Shown here: piece by piece, positions 7,108 through 9,387 of the stretch | Layout: each line of letters starts with the position of its first letter | Numbering within the stretch: the first letter of the stretch is position 1 | Assembly: GCA_002404755.1 (NCBI GenBank) | Contig: DHKI01000024.1 | Span: forward strand, 1 to 9,387 | DNA from: Clostridiales bacterium UBA4698 | Lineage (GTDB): Bacteria; Bacillota; Clostridia; TANB77; UBA1234 | DNA length: 9,387 nucleotides | Reading direction: 5' to 3' | Translations under genes and position numbers: made by a program | The notes under the pieces: model-generated | The model's input: the letters and a program-made list of their open reading frames with translations, nothing else | Databases searched by the model: none | Told to the model about the DNA's origin: nothing

Positions 7108-7136
7108 AGTATATATCCGTATTTTTGTAGTGTCAA
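7108..7136 (-). promoter_or_regulatory. Promoter of the porCDAB operon
   Basis: The minus strand reads TTGACA (7131-7136), a 17-base spacer and TATACT (7108-7113), a near-perfect housekeeping promoter. Transcription would begin near 7101, giving a leader of about 25 bases with AGGAGG. The strength fits a central energy-metabolism operon. Confidence 0.9.
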
Positions 7137-7158
7137 CAATATTTGCAACTTAAAATTC

Positions 7159-7187
7159 TTGTATATTTTTGAGGTTTAATATATACT
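7159..7187 (+). promoter_or_regulatory. Candidate promoter of the divergent orphan gene
   Basis: TTGTAT, a 17-base spacer and TATACT lie on the plus strand just before the gene at 7206. A start near 7194 would leave the AGGTGA ribosome site at the very 5' end, so the true start could lie elsewhere. Confidence 0.45.
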
Positions 7188-7205
7188 TTTCCTAGGTGAT
7201 GAAAA

Positions 7206-7694
7206 ATGTCAGTTATTTACTATTACACGAAAAATGAGAATTTGCCGATATTTTTAAAATATGGCATAAGACTTTCAAAAAATTTCAGTAAAGAATTAAA
7301 TATAAATGGATATGTTAAGCCTTTTTTGATTGGTTTATTAAATCCAAAGGACGATTTAGAAAAATATAATTCTAATGATTATACTTGTTTGAAACTAGAT
7401 ATTTTAGACGACCATTTAAGAATTATAGATAAAGAACTTATTAACAATTATGGCGGTGAACAACTTGGCTATACACAAATTAACAATTATATATTTGGAA
7501 GCCTAAAAAATCCCATCGTTTTAATTGATACATCGGTAATCTCTGATAAGATTTCTATTTATAATAAAACAATGGATATTCCTCTTCTGTTTGATAATTC
7601 TGAAGATTTTTTCTATGAGTTAGAAGTTAGAAAGATTATAGATGAAATGCCAATAAAAGAAGTTTATGAAATTTTAAAAAACAGAGAAAGTTAA
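7206..7694 (+). CDS. Unrecognised 162-residue protein
   Basis: I do not recognise this protein. It starts at an ATG preceded by AGGTGAT about five bases upstream and ends at TAA. It has no signal peptide, membrane helix or cysteine-rich site; the single Cys is in YTCLKLDI. It is rich in Asn, Asp, Lys, Ile and Leu, with a Tyr-rich opening (IYYYTKNENLP). The pattern T-x-x-x-NLP-I-x-x-x-YGI near residues 8-22 resembles the opening of some ADP-ribosyltransferase-fold proteins such as the DarT family, but the usual His is absent and no catalytic Glu can be placed, so this is only a hint. A second feature is FLIGLLNPKDDLEKY near residues 40-54. The C-terminus (FYELEVRKIIDEM) looks helical. It is divergent from porC and likely transcribed alone. 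Codon use looks like that of its neighbours. Confidence 0.8.
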   Translation: MSVIYYYTKNENLPIFLKYGIRLSKNFSKELNINGYVKPFLIGLLNPKDDLEKYNSNDYTCLKLDILDDHLRIIDKELINNYGGEQLGYTQINNYIFGSLKNPIVLIDTSVISDKISIYNKTMDIPLLFDNSEDFFYELEVRKIIDEMPIKEVYEILKNRES

Positions 7695-7702
7695 ATTTAA
7701 AT

Positions 7703-7777
7703 AAGTGTAAATATTTAAAGTGCACCCAGAGTATTAGATTTATGTCTAACATTTTTGGTGCACTTCATTTTACACTT
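7703..7777. terminator. Long imperfect hairpin between convergent genes, probable bidirectional terminator
   Basis: Three nested arms pair around 7739-7744: AAGTGTAAA (7703-7711) with 7769-7777, AAGTGCACC (7718-7726) with 7757-7765, and TTAGA (7734-7738) with 7745-7749. Bases 7728-7732 also pair with 7751-7755 in the plus-strand RNA through two G-U pairs. It begins eight bases after the stop of the orphan gene and ends 17 bases before the stop of the convergent GerMN gene. The T tail is weak on both sides, so it is not a textbook terminator. Confidence 0.6.
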
Positions 7778-7794
7778 TAGTGCTAACACTCGTT

Positions 7795-8280
7795 CTATAA
7801 CCTTATTTTGCTTGTTAAAGCATTGCCATCAACAGTTATTTCAACTTCGTTTATTTCTGTTATTTCTGTTAAAGAATTTACCACAGAATATATTTTATGT
7901 AGTTCTTCAAGTTCATTTTTTTCCCCAGTTTTGTATTCGCTTGAAAAATCAATTTTTATTTTATCGTTTTCTTCTTCACATGAATTAACCTTTGTGCCAG
8001 TTGGTATTGGCGAAACCAGTCCTTCAGTGTTAGGACCTTTTAAAAGTTCGTTTATGATTGTTCCAGCTAAATCATTTTTTATGCTACTCAATTCTACGTT
8101 TCTATATTCTTTTGTAAGCTCTCCATTCTCTGGATTTGAAAAATACAAAACAACCTTTGTCTCTAAGCCTGTAGTTTGATTTGAAATCTCGTCGTTAAGA
8201 TTTTTATTTCTTGATATTGTGAGACCTATAACACACACTATTATCATGGCAAGTACTAAAACAGATTTTACTTTATTCAT
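7795..8280 (-). CDS. Membrane-anchored GerMN-domain protein
   Basis: A 161-residue protein with one N-terminal membrane helix (about residues 4-23) and a GerMN domain (residues 42-161). Family marks are VVLYFSNPENGEL, the TIINELLKGPNTEGL block, IPTGTKVN, KIDFSSEY and SVVNSLTEI. In Bacillus the GerM protein with this domain acts in sporulation and germination, probably at the cortex or engulfing membrane; a general envelope role is also possible for single-domain members. Cys16 lies in the helix but there is no lipobox, so it is a membrane-anchored rather than a lipid-anchored protein. GGAGGTGA at 8286-8293 lies five bases before the ATG at 8280; an in-frame GTG at 8295 lies upstream of this site and is rejected. 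It is monocistronic and convergent with the orphan gene. Confidence 0.88.
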   Translation of the reverse strand: MNKVKSVLVLAMIIVCVIGLTISRNKNLNDEISNQTTGLETKVVLYFSNPENGELTKEYRNVELSSIKNDLAGTIINELLKGPNTEGLVSPIPTGTKVNSCEEENDKIKIDFSSEYKTGEKNELEELHKIYSVVNSLTEITEINEVEITVDGNALTSKIRL

Positions 8281-8285
8281 TAAAA

Positions 8286-8293
8286 TCACCTCC
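8286..8293 (-). promoter_or_regulatory. Ribosome binding site that fixes the GerMN gene start
   Basis: GGAGGTGA on the minus strand is a near-perfect anti-16S match five bases before the ATG at 8280. It overlaps the GTG at 8295, which removes the longer start. Confidence 0.8.
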
Positions 8294-8298
8294 ACTAA

Positions 8299-8327
8299 AA
8301 TGTATGCTTATCCAATAGTTTTATGAA
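8299..8327 (-). promoter_or_regulatory. Possible sigma-E-type sporulation promoter
   Basis: On the minus strand CATACATT (8299-8306) matches the sigma-E -10 consensus. TCATAAA lies 13 bases upstream, a partial match to the -35 element. Known gerM of Bacillus is sigma-E controlled. The site is so close to the ribosome site that the transcript would begin within it, which weakens the call. Confidence 0.3.
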
Positions 8328-8382
8328 TTTATTTTTTGATACATTTTTTATAGCTTAGAAAAATAATTGTTCGCCTTCTGTA

Positions 8383-8411
8383 TTGACATTTAATAAAATA
8401 AAAAGTATAAT
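8383..8411 (+). promoter_or_regulatory. Consensus promoter upstream of mecA
   Basis: TTGACA (8383-8388), a 17-base spacer and TATAAT (8406-8411) match the housekeeping consensus exactly. Transcription from about 8418 gives a leader of about 130 bases. GTACAAAGTAC at 8414-8424 covers the start point and might be an operator, but it is short. Confidence 0.88.
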
Positions 8412-8488
8412 TCGTACAAAGTACATTTGCTGTATTTTTTAATATATTATAGTAGGAAAAATATTGAATTGTTTCATTTTTTTTTGCA

Positions 8489-8517
8489 TTTAAAAAGTGA
8501 TAAATTCAACGTATAAT
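8489..8517 (+). promoter_or_regulatory. Second, weaker candidate promoter for mecA
   Basis: TTTAAA, a 17-base spacer and TATAAT (8512-8517) would start transcription near 8524, giving a leader of about 25 bases. The -35 matches only four of six positions. Confidence 0.4.
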
Positions 8518-8532
8518 ATAATTAACATATGC

Positions 8533-8540
8533 AAAGGAGG
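8533..8540 (+). promoter_or_regulatory. Ribosome binding site that fixes the mecA TTG start
   Basis: AAAGGAGG is nine bases before the TTG at 8550. The in-frame ATG at 8529 lies upstream of this site and so cannot use it. Confidence 0.85.
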
Positions 8541-8549
8541 TTTTGTGCT

Positions 8550-9173
8550 TTGAAAATAGAAAAATTGAATGAAGATAAATTAAAAATAACACTTTCTATT
8601 GACGATTTAGAAGAAAGAAATATAACATTGCATTCTTTTATGTACAACTCTCCAGAATCTCAAGATTTGTTTTGGGAATTGCTTCAAGAAGCAGAAAAAG
8701 AATGTGGATTTAATGTAGATGATTCTATGATATATGTAGAAGCTTCAACTTCTGGTTCTGGTAACTTTACTTTACTTGTTACAAAAACTAACGAGAAAGC
8801 TCCAATTGAAAGAATATCTAAGCCTAAAAAAATTACTAAAGAAAACTTTAGACTTAAAAGAAAATCAGTTCCATTAAAGCATGAGTTAGCAATATATTCA
8901 TTTAATACTTTTGATGATATTTGTGCTTTCTGCAATGTTTGCGATGTATCAGTACTACATGAAAACTCACTTTATAAGATGAATGAAGAGTATTATTTAA
9001 AAACTGATTTTATTCCATACAACACAATTTTAGATTATGCAACTTTATCTAAAGCACCAGATTTGTTAGAAGCAAAACTAAACGAATATGGAAAGGTAGT
9101 TATACCAGATAATGCACTTCAGACAATTGCAACTTACTTCAATAAAAAGAAGAAAAAAAGTAAAAAGAAATAA
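8550..9173 (+). CDS. mecA: Adaptor protein MecA
   Basis: A 207-residue MecA/NegA-family adaptor that delivers substrates to the ClpC unfoldase for degradation by ClpP; in Bacillus it controls the competence factor ComK. The N-terminal substrate-binding domain (about residues 1-85) begins KIEKLNEDKL and contains FMYNSPESQDLFWELLQEA. A basic linker follows (about 88-112). The C-terminal ClpC-binding domain (about 115-197) contains NTFDDICAF, NSLYKMNEEYYL, LLEAKLNEYGKV and NALQTIATYF, all typical. The protein starts at TTG 8550, which gives the usual MecA opening; the ATG at 8529 would add seven odd residues and overlaps the ribosome site. The end is a run of ten residues made almost only of Lys. 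It is transcribed alone. No competence gene is nearby, so the substrate is not known here. Confidence 0.92.
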   Translation: MKIEKLNEDKLKITLSIDDLEERNITLHSFMYNSPESQDLFWELLQEAEKECGFNVDDSMIYVEASTSGSGNFTLLVTKTNEKAPIERISKPKKITKENFRLKRKSVPLKHELAIYSFNTFDDICAFCNVCDVSVLHENSLYKMNEEYYLKTDFIPYNTILDYATLSKAPDLLEAKLNEYGKVVIPDNALQTIATYFNKKKKKSKKK

Positions 9174-9181
9174 TAAAATTT

Positions 9182-9204
9182 AAAAGCTTCACTGAAGCTT
9201 TTTC
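9182..9204 (+). terminator. Terminator of mecA
   Basis: AAAAGCTTC (9182-9190) pairs with GAAGCTTTT (9194-9202) around a three-base loop, followed by TC and a T-rich stretch. It lies eight bases after the mecA stop. The same 23 bases recur at 9365-9387. Confidence 0.85.
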
Positions 9205-9251
9205 TTTACGCTCAAAGCCCTCTCGGGTTCGAATCGTTTCTGTTTACTGAT

Positions 9252-9283
9252 AAAAATAAAACACTACACGCTCTTGTGTAGTG
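9252..9283 (-). terminator. Hairpin with T run on the minus strand
   Basis: CACTACAC (9262-9269) pairs with GTGTAGTG (9276-9283) around a six-base loop. On the minus strand it is followed by TTTTATTTTT, a good terminator tail. It follows the tRNA-like tail at 9289-9308 in the minus direction, as a tRNA terminator would. Confidence 0.65.
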
Positions 9284-9288
9284 CTTTA

Positions 9289-9308
9289 TGGCGGAGACAG
9301 AGGGATTC
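9289..9308 (-). other. tRNA-Ser-like 3' end fragment
   Basis: The minus strand reads GAATCCCTC, then TGTCTCC, G and CCA: the end of a T-loop, the 3' side of a T-stem, the 3' side of an acceptor stem, a discriminator G and the CCA end. The matching T-stem 5' side, anticodon arm and acceptor 5' side are not found in the 79 bases that remain, so this is not a functional tRNA. Confidence 0.45.
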
Positions 9309-9364
9309 GCCATCCACTTCGTGTCTTATATCTCCTCGCATATGCTCGTCGATCTTTTCGCTAA

Positions 9365-9387
9365 AAAAGCTTCACTGAAGCTTTTTC
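9365..9387. repeat. Second exact copy of the 23-base hairpin at the window edge
   Basis: These bases are identical to 9182-9204, including the closing TC, and the window ends on the last base of the copy. It is a hairpin able to terminate transcription. A contig broken at a repeated sequence would look like this. Confidence 0.8.

Larger units (their letters stand above)
9205..9364. repeat. Non-coding spacer between two identical hairpins, likely part of a dispersed repeat
   Basis: This 160-base stretch holds no credible gene. It is clearly richer in G and C than the rest of the window. It contains a T-loop-like GGGTTCGAATC (9225-9235), a hairpin (9261-9284), and a tRNA-like 3' tail (9289-9308), and is bounded by exact copies of the same hairpin. 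Similar tRNA-tail sequences are, to my recollection, scattered in gut Firmicute genomes, so a dispersed repeat is inferred rather than shown. Confidence 0.5.

Noticed and set aside
8205..8280. The GerMN protein as a lipoprotein
   Set aside because: Cys16 lies inside the hydrophobic helix and the residues before it do not form a lipobox.
9289..9387. A complete tRNA-Ser gene on the minus strand
   Set aside because: Only the 3' end can be matched; the T-stem partner, anticodon arm and acceptor 5' strand are absent before the window ends.

Overview
The window is AT-rich DNA from a low-GC anaerobic Firmicute, most likely a gut-type member of the Clostridia. Four things point there: a four-subunit, oxygen-sensitive pyruvate:ferredoxin oxidoreductase; a MecA adaptor of the Firmicute Clp system; a GerMN-domain protein, which suggests a spore former; and a prepilin-type N-terminus of the kind common in gut clostridial surface proteins. 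Strong AGGAGG ribosome sites and a TTG start fit the standard bacterial code. Both window ends lie in repeated sequence, which is typical of an assembly contig broken at repeats.

Layout. (1) Positions 1-2879, minus strand: the first 959 codons of a giant surface protein with a prepilin-like N-terminal anchor, Ig-like domains and two InlB-type B repeats. It runs off the left edge. (2) Positions 2880-3154: its long leader with an extended -10 promoter, a near-palindrome, and the terminator of the next gene. (3) Positions 3155-3874, minus: a cytidylate kinase-like protein with a charged N-terminal extension. (4) Positions 3942-7136, minus: a complete porCDAB operon (gamma, delta, alpha, beta) with a near-consensus promoter and its own terminator. 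(5) Positions 7206-7694, plus: a divergent 162-residue protein that I do not recognise. (6) Positions 7703-7777: a long imperfect hairpin between convergent genes. (7) Positions 7795-8280, minus: a membrane-anchored GerMN protein. (8) Positions 8383-9203, plus: a consensus promoter, mecA from a TTG start, and its terminator. (9) Positions 9205-9387: non-coding sequence with a hairpin, a tRNA-Ser-like 3' tail and a second exact copy of the mecA terminator at the window edge.

How the genes work together. The por operon is the one clear multi-gene system: its four subunits make one enzyme that oxidatively decarboxylates pyruvate (or runs in reverse) with ferredoxin as electron carrier. The other genes look like single-gene units for surface adhesion, nucleotide phosphorylation, sporulation or germination, and regulated proteolysis. 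I found no CRISPR array, phage module, transposase, toxin-antitoxin pair or biosynthetic cluster. The parts least explained by known families are the pilin-anchored adhesin and its leader, the orphan gene at 7206, the 75-base hairpin, and the repeat-bearing right end.
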